19,625 bases of DNA from JAJPXC01 sp964562375 (GTDB lineage: Bacteria > Bacteroidota > Bacteroidia > Bacteroidales > Muribaculaceae): NCBI GenBank assembly GCA_964562375.1, contig CAZLSW010000062.1, positions 1-19,625 on the forward strand, given 5' to 3'. A program made the translations under genes and the position numbers. Position 1 is the first letter of the stretch. Each line of letters starts with the position of its first letter. The notes under the pieces are model-generated. The model searched no databases. It saw only the letters and a list, made by a program, of their open reading frames with translations, and had not been told where the DNA came from. Of this stretch, positions 7,770-16,677 are shown piece after piece.

Positions 7770-10040
7770 ATGAAGCATATTGTGAATTTTAGAACTGTGT
7801 TGGTTGCGGCGGCTATATTGGCGCCGGCAGCACTCGTAGCCCGCGACGATGTGGCGTTTGTCGACTCGCTGATGCGACAGATGACGCTGCGGGAGAAGAT
7901 TGGCCAACTCAACCTGTTGCCCACCGGCCCGGTGACCACCGCCGCCGGGGAGAACCGCGAGATCTTCGACGAGGTGATGGCTGGCGACGTGGGCGGTGTG
8001 TTCAACTTGCGCGGGGTAAAGGACGTGTCGCGTATGCAGCAACTTGCCGTCGACAGCACCCGCTTGGGCATACCCTTGATATTCGGGGGCGATCTTATCC
8101 ACGGCTACGTCACCATCTACCCTCTGAACTTAGGGATGTCGTGCTCGTGGGACATCCCCGCCATCGAGGAGATGGCCCGCATGTCGGCCCGGGAGGCGAC
8201 CGCTAGTGGATGGATGTGGACCTTCTCGCCGATGGTGGACATCTGCAAGGACGCTCGCTGGAGCCGCATCAGCGAGGGTGGGGGGGAGGATCCATTCCTT
8301 GGTGCCGAGATTGCCAGGGCGATGGTGAGAGGATACCAGGGCGACCTTACGAGCGATGATCAGATGCTGGCTTGCGTGAAGCATTTCGCCCTATATGGAG
8401 CCTCGGAGGGTGGCCGCGACTACAATATGGTGGATATGAGCGAGAACCGCATGTTCAACGAATATATGCTACCCTACAAGGCCGCGGTTGATGAGGGCGC
8501 GGCGTCGGTGATGGTGTCGTTCAACGACATCAACGGTGTCCCCGCGACCGCCAATCGCTGGTTGCTCCACGACTTGCTCCGAGAGCAATGGGGATTTGAC
8601 GGGATCATCACCTCCGACCATTCTGCGATATTTGAGTTGACTAATCATAGCCTTGGCACCGAGGAGGAATGTGCGGCATTGGCACTGAAAGCCGGCGTTG
8701 ACTTCGATATGGGTTCACGTTCTTACGTGGGCACCTTGGAGAAGGCTGTGGCCGAGGGGTTGGTCACTGAGGATGAGATAGATCAGGCGTGTCGTCGTAT
8801 TCTTTTGGCAAAAAAACGCTTGGGACTATTTGATGACCCTTATCGCTACCTCTACGAGGAGCGGGAGCGACGGAACACATATAATGATGAGACACGCGAG
8901 TCGGCACGGCGCATGGCCCGGAAGTCGCTTGTGTTGCTGAAAAACGCTGACGGCTTGTTGCCCCTTGCCAAGCATGGTAAAATCGCTCTTATCGGTCCCT
9001 TGGCGCATGCCCGCACACAGATGCATGGCAATTGGGCTGTGGCCGCTCAGAACGATCGCTACACTACTGTTTATGAGGCCATGAAGGAGTATCTGGATAC
9101 TCAGGCCGAGGTAAAAACAGTGCGCGGTAGCAACTACTTCTACGACATGGAGATGGAGCGCCGCTGCTGGGTGAATTTCGGCGAGGAGCCCCATGGCGAC
9201 GATGCCGTGATGCTGGCCGAGGCCGAGGAACTGGCTGATTGGGCCGACGTGGTTGTGGCTTGCTTGGGCGAACCAGGCGACTTGAGCGGCGAGTCGAGTT
9301 GCCGCACCGACCTTACCCTGCCCGACGCCCAGTGCGACTTGCTCAAGGCGCTTGTTGCCAGTGGCAAACCAATAGTGTTGCTTCACTTCTCGGGGAGACC
9401 GACAGTACTGACTTGGGAACAAGAAAACATTCCGGCCATCATGCAGGTGTGGCATCCCGGCAGTGAGGGCGGAGCGGCGATTTGCGACTTGCTGTTTGGC
9501 GATTATTCCCCTTCGGCCCGCTTGACCACCTCATTCCCTCAGAACGTTGGGCAGGAGCCTCTCTACTATAACCATCGCAAGACCAGCCGCCCGCAGGATC
9601 CTGGCCGTTGGTTTGAGAAATTCCGGAGCGCCTACATTGACTGCAGCAACGAGCCGTTGTACCCCTTTGGTTACGGCTTAAGCTACACCACATTCACCTA
9701 CTCTCCAGTGGAGCTGTCGGCAACAGAATTGACCTCAGATGGCAACGTGAAAGCCTCAGTTACCGTCACCAACACTGGCTCGGTGGAGGCCGACGAGGTG
9801 GCGCAGATGTATATCAGCGATCCTGTGGCCAGCATCACCCGGCCAGTGCGCGAGCTCAAGGGGTTCCGGCGCATTCACCTCAAGCCTGGTGAAAGTAGCC
9901 GCATAACCTTCGACATCACCCCCGAACTGCTCTCCTTTTACAACGCCCGGATGGAATATGTGGCCGAGCCGGGTGAATTTGTGGTGCACATAGGTCATGA
10001 CAGCACCACCAACAATTCATCAAGATTTACCCTCAAATGA
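7770..10040 (+). CDS. bglX: Glycoside hydrolase family 3 beta-glucosidase (BglX-type)
   Basis: A 756-aa periplasmic exo-enzyme that would release glucose from the non-reducing end of beta-gluco-oligosaccharides. It has a signal peptide (MKHIVNFRTVLVAAAILAPA), a GH3 N-terminal barrel (~30-360), a GH3 C-terminal sandwich (~385-600) and a fibronectin-III-like domain (~665-745, ending in EPGEFVVHIG). The nucleophile is Asp283 in DGIITSDHSAI, the SDH form typical of BglX. The likely acid/base is Glu508 in GESSCRTDL. Substrate-binding motifs KHFALYG (204-210) and WSRISEGGGEDPFL (164-177) are intact, and the length is normal for the family. ATG 7770 is used because upstream codons would precede the signal peptide and overlap the promoter box. 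The gene has its own promoter and lies upstream of the SusC leader. Family assignment is secure; the linkage preference (beta-1,2 is my guess from the neighbours) cannot be read from the sequence. Confidence 0.95.
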   Translation: MKHIVNFRTVLVAAAILAPAALVARDDVAFVDSLMRQMTLREKIGQLNLLPTGPVTTAAGENREIFDEVMAGDVGGVFNLRGVKDVSRMQQLAVDSTRLGIPLIFGGDLIHGYVTIYPLNLGMSCSWDIPAIEEMARMSAREATASGWMWTFSPMVDICKDARWSRISEGGGEDPFLGAEIARAMVRGYQGDLTSDDQMLACVKHFALYGASEGGRDYNMVDMSENRMFNEYMLPYKAAVDEGAASVMVSFNDINGVPATANRWLLHDLLREQWGFDGIITSDHSAIFELTNHSLGTEEECAALALKAGVDFDMGSRSYVGTLEKAVAEGLVTEDEIDQACRRILLAKKRLGLFDDPYRYLYEERERRNTYNDETRESARRMARKSLVLLKNADGLLPLAKHGKIALIGPLAHARTQMHGNWAVAAQNDRYTTVYEAMKEYLDTQAEVKTVRGSNYFYDMEMERRCWVNFGEEPHGDDAVMLAEAEELADWADVVVACLGEPGDLSGESSCRTDLTLPDAQCDLLKALVASGKPIVLLHFSGRPTVLTWEQENIPAIMQVWHPGSEGGAAICDLLFGDYSPSARLTTSFPQNVGQEPLYYNHRKTSRPQDPGRWFEKFRSAYIDCSNEPLYPFGYGLSYTTFTYSPVELSATELTSDGNVKASVTVTNTGSVEADEVAQMYISDPVASITRPVRELKGFRRIHLKPGESSRITFDITPELLSFYNARMEYVAEPGEFVVHIGHDSTTNNSSRFTLK

Positions 10041-10220
10041 ATCAGCATTTTAATTGTCGATGATGTAGCAATGATGTATCTCCACAGATGGGGCAAATTT
10101 TCGGTGAAACCTTTGTAGCACCCTAATTTTTGCAATCCCTTCCTCGTGAGATTTACCTTTGCGACGAAAGACACATGAAGCGTAAAAGTTTTTTCATACG
10201 ACTGATTCCATAATTGCTCA

Positions 10221-10246
10221 TAAGGTTAAGGTAACATGTTAAGGTT
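10221..10246. repeat. TAAGGT repeat cluster with TAACATGTTA palindrome (candidate operator)
   Basis: TAAGGT occurs at 10221, 10227 and 10240. The last two flank the perfect 10-bp palindrome TAACATGTTA (10232-10241). The cluster lies between two candidate promoters upstream of susC. Its arrangement suits a binding site for one of the HTH regulators encoded nearby. It is a candidate from pattern and position only. Confidence 0.4.
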
Positions 10247-10356
10247 AGTTTTCCTATTTTCTATCTCACAAACAGGGACAATTTCAACCGGTAGAAAGAT
10301 TGTATTTAGGTTTGCTTTTTTAACTCGATTATTCAACAACATAAAAATATAAAGAC

Positions 10357-10497
10357 ATGAAACATCAACCCCTCCCTCACCGCCCTCGTGGCGTACCCAC
10401 TTTGGCTACAATCAGCGAATTACGTTGCTCGGATTGGGCAAAAACGTTATATTTGCAACTCGGATGCCTGAAAAACAAGCAAAGTGTTAAACATTAG
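10357..10497 (+). CDS. Candidate small leader ORF (46 aa) directly before susC
   Basis: An ATG-started frame of 46 codons ends with TAG five bases before the susC ATG. Its start lies after an AT-rich stretch (ATAAAAATATAAAGAC) typical of Bacteroidetes translation starts. The peptide begins MKHQPLPHRPRGVP and ends CLKNKQSVKH; it is basic and Pro-rich at the N-terminus, with no signal peptide. Its close spacing to susC would allow translational coupling or attenuation. Against it, a good promoter match (TATATTTG, 10448-10455) lies inside the frame, so the ORF could be chance. I recognise no family. Confidence 0.35.
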   Translation: MKHQPLPHRPRGVPTLATISELRCSDWAKTLYLQLGCLKNKQSVKH

Positions 10498-10502
10498 AAA
10501 TC

Positions 10503-13500
10503 ATGAAAAAACATATAATAATCATTTTAACAATCCTGCTCACATTCATCACAGCCCAGGCCCAGACGCAGACGGTGCAGGGCGTGGTGATCGAAGCCTC
10601 GACCGACGACCCTCTGATCGGCGTGACGGTGAAGGTGCAAGGCACGGCCAATGTGGCCGCCACTAATATCGATGGCGAGTTCTCGCTCGAAGGGGTGAAG
10701 GTGGGCGACGTGCTGGAGTTCTCTTACGTGGGAATGAAGCAGCAGACACTCAAACTTACCTCGGCTAATATCTCCTCCCCTCTGGAAATCAAGATGGAGG
10801 ACAATGCCACCCAGCTCAACGAGGTGGTGGTAACCGGCTATGGCACGGCTCGCAAGCGCGACCTTACCGGCTCAATCGTTTCCATCTCGGGCGACGACGT
10901 GGAAAATTCCCCCGGCAACAATGTGATGTCGGCCCTGCAAGGCAAGGTGCCGGGACTGATGGTCACCAACACCGGCTCGGCTGGCGGCGAGCCTGACATC
11001 AAGATACGTGGCGTGGGCACGCTCAACTCGTCGAGCAATCCGCTTTATGTGGTCGACGGCATGTTCTGCTCCGACATCAAGTTTCTCAACAACAACGACA
11101 TCCAGTCGATTGAGATTCTTAAGGATCCGTCGTCGCTGGCCATCTTCGGCGTGCAGGGAGCCAACGGTGTGATCATCATCACCACCAAGCGCGCCGACTC
11201 TGACACTCCCAAGGTGTCGTACGACGGCTATGTGGGCTTCCAGACCGTGTGGAAACGCGACCGAGTGAAGCTCACCAATGCCACCGAGTTCACCATGCTC
11301 TACAATGAGATGCTCACCAACCAGGATCCTAACGCCGCCGCTTGGGTGCCGGATATGCTCGGCGTGGGCACCGACTGGCAGTCGAAAGTGCTGCGCGAGC
11401 GCGCATTCGTAACCAATCACAACCTCTCGATCTCTCAAAAGGGCAAAAACAGCAACTCTCTGCTATCGTTGACATATTACAAGCAGGACGGCGTGTTGAA
11501 ATACAACTCCTACGAGCGATTCAACGTGCACTTCACCGAGGATTTCAACGTGAGTCCCACGGTGAAATTCGGTGGCACCGCCAATATCTCCTACATGGAC
11601 ACCCGCCCGGCATCGGCTGATATCCAGAATGCCGTTTTGGCCGTTCCTACCTATGTGCCTTATGCCCCTGAGGAGGATTGGGATCCCACCAACATCGGCT
11701 CCTACTACCATCCCTCGGCCAACATTCAGAACAATGTGGCCAACCCTGTGGCCCAGATGGAGATGTTCAAGGGCAAGGAGAAGTACCACGACTACCGCAT
11801 CCTCGGCAACCTCTACGGCGAGTGGAACTTCTTGAAGGATTTCACCCTGCGTGCCACCGGCTATGCCGACATCGGCATCTACCGCGGCGAGGCGTATACC
11901 CCGATGTACGATGTGAACAACGCCACCAGCTCGTCGTCGCATCGCCAGGACAAGACCGTGTTCTACCGCAAGAGCGACGAGGGTCGCACCCTGCAGGGCG
12001 ACATCCTCTTGACCTACAAGAAGACCACCGACGTGCATCGCTTGGAGGCCACCGCCGGCTTCACCGCCCGCGAAGCTCGCTCCGAGGGCATGAGCGCACA
12101 GGTCGATTCATTGGCCAGCGGCATGTCGGTAGTGCCCGAGGACCTGTGGATGCTCTCTATGGGCTCCAAGAACAACCAGAGCGCCAGCGACTGGTGGCAG
12201 GATGAGTCGTTCATCTCCTATCTCGCACGCGTGAGCTACAGTTACCGTTCCCGCTATCTGTTGACGGCCACGTTCCGTGCCGACGGCAGCTCAAAGTTCT
12301 CTCCCAAGAACCGCTGGGGTTACTTCCCATCGGTAGGTCTCGGCTGGGTGATCTCTGATGAGTCGTTCATGGCTGACACCCGCTCGTGGCTCGATTTCGC
12401 CAAGATCCGCGTAAGCTGGGGCAAGCTCGGCAACGACAAGATTGGCAATTACCTCTATTATCCCACCATCAACCCTATGGGCAAGCAGGTGGTGATCAAC
12501 GGCTCCACCGTGTGGATTCCCACCCAGAGCACCGAGGTTGACGAGAATATCCACTGGGAGGTGATGAGTGGCTGGGATTACGGCTTGCAAGCCAATCTGC
12601 TGAATAGCCGGTTGAAACTCGACCTGGGCTACTTCTACAAGACCACCAACGACCTGCTGGCCTACGTGGAGCCTTCATCATCGGTGGGCGCTGGCTACGC
12701 AATCACCAACGCCGGATCGATCAACAACCGCGGCTTTGAGTTCTCGGCAACGTGGATGGACCGCATAGGCAACGTCAACTACACCGTGGGCTTCAACGGT
12801 GGCACACTCAAAAACAAGGTGACCAAGCTCGGCAACAACAATGCCGACATCATCAGCGACGACTATCACCGCACGTCGGTTGGGCACCCCGTAGGCTCCT
12901 ACTACGGCTACGTGCAAGCGGGCATCTTCCAGAACCAGGCCGAGATCGACGCTTGGCCCACGATGAGCTGGGACGCGCAGCCCGGCGACATCAAGTATGC
13001 CGACCTTAATGGCGACGGCAAGATCACCGATGCCGACCGCACATTCCTCGGCTCGCCGCTGCCCACATTCACCTACGGCTTTAACATCTCGCTCAACTGG
13101 CGCGATTGGGACTTCGCTGCCGATTTCAACGGCGTGAGCGGCAACAAGATTCTCGACCTTAAGAAAACCGTGTCGTGGACCAACGTCAACTTCTATGAGA
13201 AGAGCCTGCAGCGCTGGCACGGCGAGGGCACATCCAACACCGAGCCTATCCTCGACAAGTCGCGCGGCCAGAATTACCTGTCGTCGACCAACCTGCTCGA
13301 GAGCGGAGCCTACCTGCGCCTGCGCAACATCACCCTTGGCTACACCGTTCCCCGCAAGATTACCGAGAAAGCCCATATCTCAATGCTGCGAGTATACGTG
13401 AGCGCCCAGAATGTGTGGACCTGGAAGAAGAACTCGGGCTACACCCCCGAGATCTACGGCAGCACCCTCACCGGAGGCGCCGACCAGGGCGACACCTACC

Positions 13501-13544
13501 CGATTCCCTCGGTTTACCAATTCGGACTCTCTGTCAATTTCTAA
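10503..13544 (+). CDS. SusC/RagA-family TonB-dependent outer-membrane glycan transporter
   Basis: A 1013-aa outer-membrane importer of oligosaccharides, powered by TonB. It has a signal peptide (residues 1-20), a carboxypeptidase-D regulatory-like beta-sandwich (~24-100; QGVVIEASTDDPLIGVTVKV), and a TonB-box/plug entry (LNEVVVTGYGTARKRDLTGS, ~105-124). The plug domain (~125-230) carries the SusC-family signatures PGLMV, IRG, NPLYVVDG and SIEILKDPSSLAIFGVQGANG. A long beta-barrel ends in SVYQFGLSVNF with the usual C-terminal aromatic residue. The length is normal for the class and the frame is intact. It is the first gene of the operon and pairs with the SusD homologue 12 nt downstream. Regulation is probably through the long leader. 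The family is certain; the substrate is inferred from the neighbouring enzymes. Confidence 0.97.
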   Translation: MKKHIIIILTILLTFITAQAQTQTVQGVVIEASTDDPLIGVTVKVQGTANVAATNIDGEFSLEGVKVGDVLEFSYVGMKQQTLKLTSANISSPLEIKMEDNATQLNEVVVTGYGTARKRDLTGSIVSISGDDVENSPGNNVMSALQGKVPGLMVTNTGSAGGEPDIKIRGVGTLNSSSNPLYVVDGMFCSDIKFLNNNDIQSIEILKDPSSLAIFGVQGANGVIIITTKRADSDTPKVSYDGYVGFQTVWKRDRVKLTNATEFTMLYNEMLTNQDPNAAAWVPDMLGVGTDWQSKVLRERAFVTNHNLSISQKGKNSNSLLSLTYYKQDGVLKYNSYERFNVHFTEDFNVSPTVKFGGTANISYMDTRPASADIQNAVLAVPTYVPYAPEEDWDPTNIGSYYHPSANIQNNVANPVAQMEMFKGKEKYHDYRILGNLYGEWNFLKDFTLRATGYADIGIYRGEAYTPMYDVNNATSSSSHRQDKTVFYRKSDEGRTLQGDILLTYKKTTDVHRLEATAGFTAREARSEGMSAQVDSLASGMSVVPEDLWMLSMGSKNNQSASDWWQDESFISYLARVSYSYRSRYLLTATFRADGSSKFSPKNRWGYFPSVGLGWVISDESFMADTRSWLDFAKIRVSWGKLGNDKIGNYLYYPTINPMGKQVVINGSTVWIPTQSTEVDENIHWEVMSGWDYGLQANLLNSRLKLDLGYFYKTTNDLLAYVEPSSSVGAGYAITNAGSINNRGFEFSATWMDRIGNVNYTVGFNGGTLKNKVTKLGNNNADIISDDYHRTSVGHPVGSYYGYVQAGIFQNQAEIDAWPTMSWDAQPGDIKYADLNGDGKITDADRTFLGSPLPTFTYGFNISLNWRDWDFAADFNGVSGNKILDLKKTVSWTNVNFYEKSLQRWHGEGTSNTEPILDKSRGQNYLSSTNLLESGAYLRLRNITLGYTVPRKITEKAHISMLRVYVSAQNVWTWKKNSGYTPEIYGSTLTGGADQGDTYPIPSVYQFGLSVNF

Positions 13545-13556
13545 TACCCCTTGAAG

Positions 13557-15041
13557 ATGAAAAAGTATATTTCAATTATAGCGGTTGTCTTAGGCTTAAT
13601 GTTGACTTCGTGCTCCGACTTCCTCGACAAGGAGCCTAAAGGCACCTACCATACTGGCAATTACGACATGGACAGCAGCCGCGAGCTGATGATCATATCC
13701 AAGCTTTTCGACGGTTACAACTGCTTCCGTGAGCAGACGTGGCCCGTCACAGCCATGCACTGCCACACCACCGACAATAGCCATCCTGGCGGTCCCGCAG
13801 GCGACGGTGGCGTGGACTTCAATCAGTTTCCCACGCTGTCGTTCACAGCGTCCAACTCACATTTCGACTCCTATTATAGCAGCAACTACACCGCCATCAC
13901 TAAGGCCAACGAGGCCCTGGAGATGATCCAGGAGTGGATCGATGTGGAAGGCACCAGCGCCACCACCGAGCAGCTGATAGCTGAGGCTTACTTCATCCGC
14001 GCAGCCGCTTATTTCCGCCTCACCCAAGCTTTTGGCGCTGTGCCTTACGTGGACCGAGTGATGGACAAGGACGAGGACGTGGCCGACCAGTTCTCGGCCT
14101 CGGAGATTCGCCGCAAATACCTCAACGACCTTATCCCTGTGATAGGCGCGTTAATGACCCGCGAGGAGATGGTGTCGACCGGCAACCTTGGCCGCGCCAC
14201 CCAAAACGCTGCCCGCGCTATCGTGGCCAAAACCTATATGTATGAGGGCGACTGGGCCAACTGCCTTACCTACTGCCAAGCCATCATGACCTCGGGCGAC
14301 AACGACCTCACCACCGATTTCTCCGACATCTGGCACGAGGATCACGAGTACTGCTCAGAATCGGTGTGGGAGATCAACGCCGATTACAAGCCCGACCTCA
14401 ACATCGACATGTGGAACCAGTGGAACATGATGTGCGGCGTGCGCGGCTATCCCAACCTTGGCTGGGGACACAACGCACCCACGGCCGATCTGATGGCCGA
14501 CTTTGAGGACGGCGACCCCCGCTTTGACGTAACCGTGCTTGAGGACGGGCAAAGCGTTGACGGCGAGCTGATCAACGCCAGCGACTACACCTACTTCAAC
14601 GGCAAATGCTACTGCCCGGCCTCGGAGCGCAGCCTCTACGGACGCGCCGACTGGTGCTACGGCTATTGGGCCAACCTGCGTATCATCCGCTATGCCGACG
14701 TGGTGCTGATGGCCGCTGAGTGCGCCAACGAATTGGGCCAGACTGACAATGCCCTCACCGCTTTAGAGATGGTGCGTGCCCGCGCCCGCGGCAACAACTC
14801 CCCATTGACCTGCCTGCCACAAATCCGTGAAACCGACCAAGCCGCCCTGCGCACGCTCATCCACCACGAGCGCCGCATCGAGTTGGCCCTCGAGTTTGAG
14901 CGCTACTTCGACCTGGTGCGCTGGGGCGAGGCCAAGGACCGCCTGTCCAACTTCGTTGTTGGCAAGCACGAGCTATTCCCCATCCCTCAATCGGAGATTG
15001 ATAAGGCTAACGGCAAAATCAAACAAAACACCGGATACTAA
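13557..15041 (+). CDS. SusD/RagB-family surface glycan-binding lipoprotein
   Basis: A 494-aa lipoprotein that caps the SusC channel and delivers glycan. The signal peptide ends in LMLTSC, with lipidated Cys19 followed by SDFLDKEPKG, the usual start of mature SusD proteins. The helical TPR-like core includes AEAYFIRAAAYFRLTQAFG. The C-terminal signature is HERRIELALEFERYFDLVRW, followed by LFPIPQSEIDKANGKIKQN. I use ATG 13557; a TTG two codons upstream (13551) is in frame, but ATG is the normal choice and gives a standard signal peptide. The stop codon overlaps the next gene's ATG by one base (TAATG), so the two are translationally coupled. The family is certain; ligand specificity cannot be read from the sequence. 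Confidence 0.97.
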   Translation: MKKYISIIAVVLGLMLTSCSDFLDKEPKGTYHTGNYDMDSSRELMIISKLFDGYNCFREQTWPVTAMHCHTTDNSHPGGPAGDGGVDFNQFPTLSFTASNSHFDSYYSSNYTAITKANEALEMIQEWIDVEGTSATTEQLIAEAYFIRAAAYFRLTQAFGAVPYVDRVMDKDEDVADQFSASEIRRKYLNDLIPVIGALMTREEMVSTGNLGRATQNAARAIVAKTYMYEGDWANCLTYCQAIMTSGDNDLTTDFSDIWHEDHEYCSESVWEINADYKPDLNIDMWNQWNMMCGVRGYPNLGWGHNAPTADLMADFEDGDPRFDVTVLEDGQSVDGELINASDYTYFNGKCYCPASERSLYGRADWCYGYWANLRIIRYADVVLMAAECANELGQTDNALTALEMVRARARGNNSPLTCLPQIRETDQAALRTLIHHERRIELALEFERYFDLVRWGEAKDRLSNFVVGKHELFPIPQSEIDKANGKIKQNTGY

Positions 15042-16666
15042 TGAAACCGCTATATAAAATACTGCCGCTTGCCGTGGCTCTGGGTTTGATGACCACGGCA
15101 TGTGTCGACGATACATCGACCACCGGCGACGACTTCACTGAAAACGACAACACATTCGCTCCCGCCAAGCTCCGCAACATCATGGACGAGCATGAGCAGA
15201 AAGTGATCAAATACTTTACCACAGGGGCCAACAGCTCCACAGGCATGGCCTACAACAGCTCCACCGACAAGACCACCCTCACTGTAGGAGCCTCGGGCAT
15301 GGGCGTGATGAACATCATAATCGGCGTGGAACGCGGATGGGTATCTCGCGACGCCGCCATCAGCCAAGTGCTGAAAATCGTGCGATTCCTCGACCGCGCC
15401 AACCGTATCAACGGAGCCTGGGCCCACTGGTACAATCCGCAGGGCGACATCCTCGCGTTCGGCGAGCAGACCGATGCCAGCGAGGTGGTTGAGACCGCAT
15501 TTATGATGGGTGGCTTGCTCACCGCCTACGAGTACTTCACCGGCGACACTGCCGAGGAGCAAGAAATCCGCTCCACTATCGACCGCTTCTGGCAGGAGAT
15601 CGACTGGAGCTCGTTTATCGACAACGGCACCATGTACTGGGTGTGGCACCGCGACCGCGACGAGTATGAACTGCCCTTGATTGGCTGGAACGAGACCTTG
15701 CTTGTCTACATTCTTGGCATGGCCGCTCCCCAGGGCCACAACATCCCGGTGGATGTCTACAAGAACTGCTGGCAGGGATACAACTTCTGCTACCCGTCGC
15801 GCGAGACCTACGGCTACAAGCTACCGCTTGGCAGCACCTACGGCGGGGCACTGTTCCTCTCGCAATACTCCTTCCTCGGCCTCGATCCGGCGAAGATGCA
15901 GGACAGCTACTGCTACTATTGGCAGCAGAACCAAAGCCACACTATGATTAACCGCCATTACTGCGTCTACGAGGCTCCCACGGCCTACGCCTACTCGGTG
16001 AACGATTGGGGCCTGACGGCTTGCGCAGGGTGTGGCGACAATCCCGATTACCTAAGCCGCGACCCCGAGAGCGACGATGGCGTGATCGCCCCTACAGCCG
16101 CCATCTCGGCCTTCCCCTACACGCCGTTCTACAGCGCCCAGGTGTTGCTCAACCTCGAGAGCAACTATCCCAAGCTCAACGGCACCTACGGCTTCGGCAC
16201 CTCCTACTGTCCAGCCGACCATAGTGTTGGCTCCGACTACCTCGGCATGGAGCACGCTCCCATGGCCATTATGATGGAGAACTATCGCTCGGGGTTGATC
16301 TGGAACCTGTTGATGCGCAACCAGCATGTGCAGGAGGGCCTGGCCAAGGCTGGAATCTCTGAGCCAACGGGTATGACCGGCTTCTATAAAGCGGTTGTCA
16401 ACACCAAAACCAACGTGTACGACATGATGCGTCACCCCGACCATGAGTGCTATGAGATCGACTACTGGGCTACCACTGGCGGCAACGCTACCTTGACCCT
16501 CGCCAACTCCAACGGCGAAGTGGCTTACACCACACAGGTGTCGCTCAGCGCTGGAGCCAACGTGGTGCAATTCTTCGACAGCGACATAATCCGCAGCAAG
16601 AAGTACACCCTCACCATCAGCGAAGCCAACGGCTCTTCTAATTCCATTTCTGTTTCCTTACGCTAA
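15041..16666 (+). CDS. PF10091 glucoamylase-like lipoprotein, GH144-type (putative beta-1,2-glucanase)
   Basis: A 541-aa lipoprotein with lipobox LMTTAC (Cys21) followed by VDDT. The partly acidic start would permit surface display. Residues ~45-440 form an alpha/alpha-barrel of the PF10091 family, seen in VGASGMGVMNIIIGVERGWV, the acidic run TDASEVVETAF (Asp145, Glu148, Glu151), LIGWNETLLVYILGMAAP (Glu218), YSVNDWGLTACAGCGD, DDGVIAPTAAISAFPY, and SDYLGMEHAPMAIMMENYRS. Characterised GH144 members act on beta-1,2-glucan, either as endo-enzymes or by releasing sophorose-type oligosaccharides. An unrecognised beta-rich extension of about 95 residues (~447-541) follows the catalytic domain. It starts by a 1-nt overlap with the susD stop. 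The PF10091 assignment is strong. GH144 versus another, uncharacterised PF10091 subgroup is an inference from pattern and neighbours. Confidence 0.85.
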   Translation: MKPLYKILPLAVALGLMTTACVDDTSTTGDDFTENDNTFAPAKLRNIMDEHEQKVIKYFTTGANSSTGMAYNSSTDKTTLTVGASGMGVMNIIIGVERGWVSRDAAISQVLKIVRFLDRANRINGAWAHWYNPQGDILAFGEQTDASEVVETAFMMGGLLTAYEYFTGDTAEEQEIRSTIDRFWQEIDWSSFIDNGTMYWVWHRDRDEYELPLIGWNETLLVYILGMAAPQGHNIPVDVYKNCWQGYNFCYPSRETYGYKLPLGSTYGGALFLSQYSFLGLDPAKMQDSYCYYWQQNQSHTMINRHYCVYEAPTAYAYSVNDWGLTACAGCGDNPDYLSRDPESDDGVIAPTAAISAFPYTPFYSAQVLLNLESNYPKLNGTYGFGTSYCPADHSVGSDYLGMEHAPMAIMMENYRSGLIWNLLMRNQHVQEGLAKAGISEPTGMTGFYKAVVNTKTNVYDMMRHPDHECYEIDYWATTGGNATLTLANSNGEVAYTTQVSLSAGANVVQFFDSDIIRSKKYTLTISEANGSSNSISVSLR

Positions 16667-16677
16667 GACCTTACAAG

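Larger units (their letters stand above)
10041..10502 (+). promoter_or_regulatory. 462-bp leader region of the susC operon
   Basis: This stretch holds no large gene. It contains several TAnnTTTG boxes: TACCTTTG at 10154-10161, with TTTG at 10129-10132 and a 21-nt spacer (the best match); TAGGTTTG at 10307-10314, followed by a T run; and TATATTTG at 10448-10455, with TTG at 10425-10427 and a 20-nt spacer. A TAAGGT repeat cluster with a palindrome lies at 10221-10246, and a 46-codon small ORF runs from 10357 to 10497. Transcripts from the first box would carry a leader of more than 300 nt before susC, which leaves room for post-transcriptional control. No obvious terminator follows the GH3 stop, so some read-through from GH3 is possible. 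Confidence 0.55.

Noticed and set aside
10872..11438. 188-aa minus-strand ORF inside susC
   Set aside because: It lies wholly opposite a well-supported SusC gene; its composition is the mirror of GC-rich codons and it has no recognisable domain. The same holds for the long antisense frames at 2083-2649, 12678-13376, 15050-15739 and 17644-18309.
13551..13556. TTG start for susD
   Set aside because: ATG 13557 gives a standard lipoprotein signal peptide and is the usual start codon; the two extra residues add nothing.
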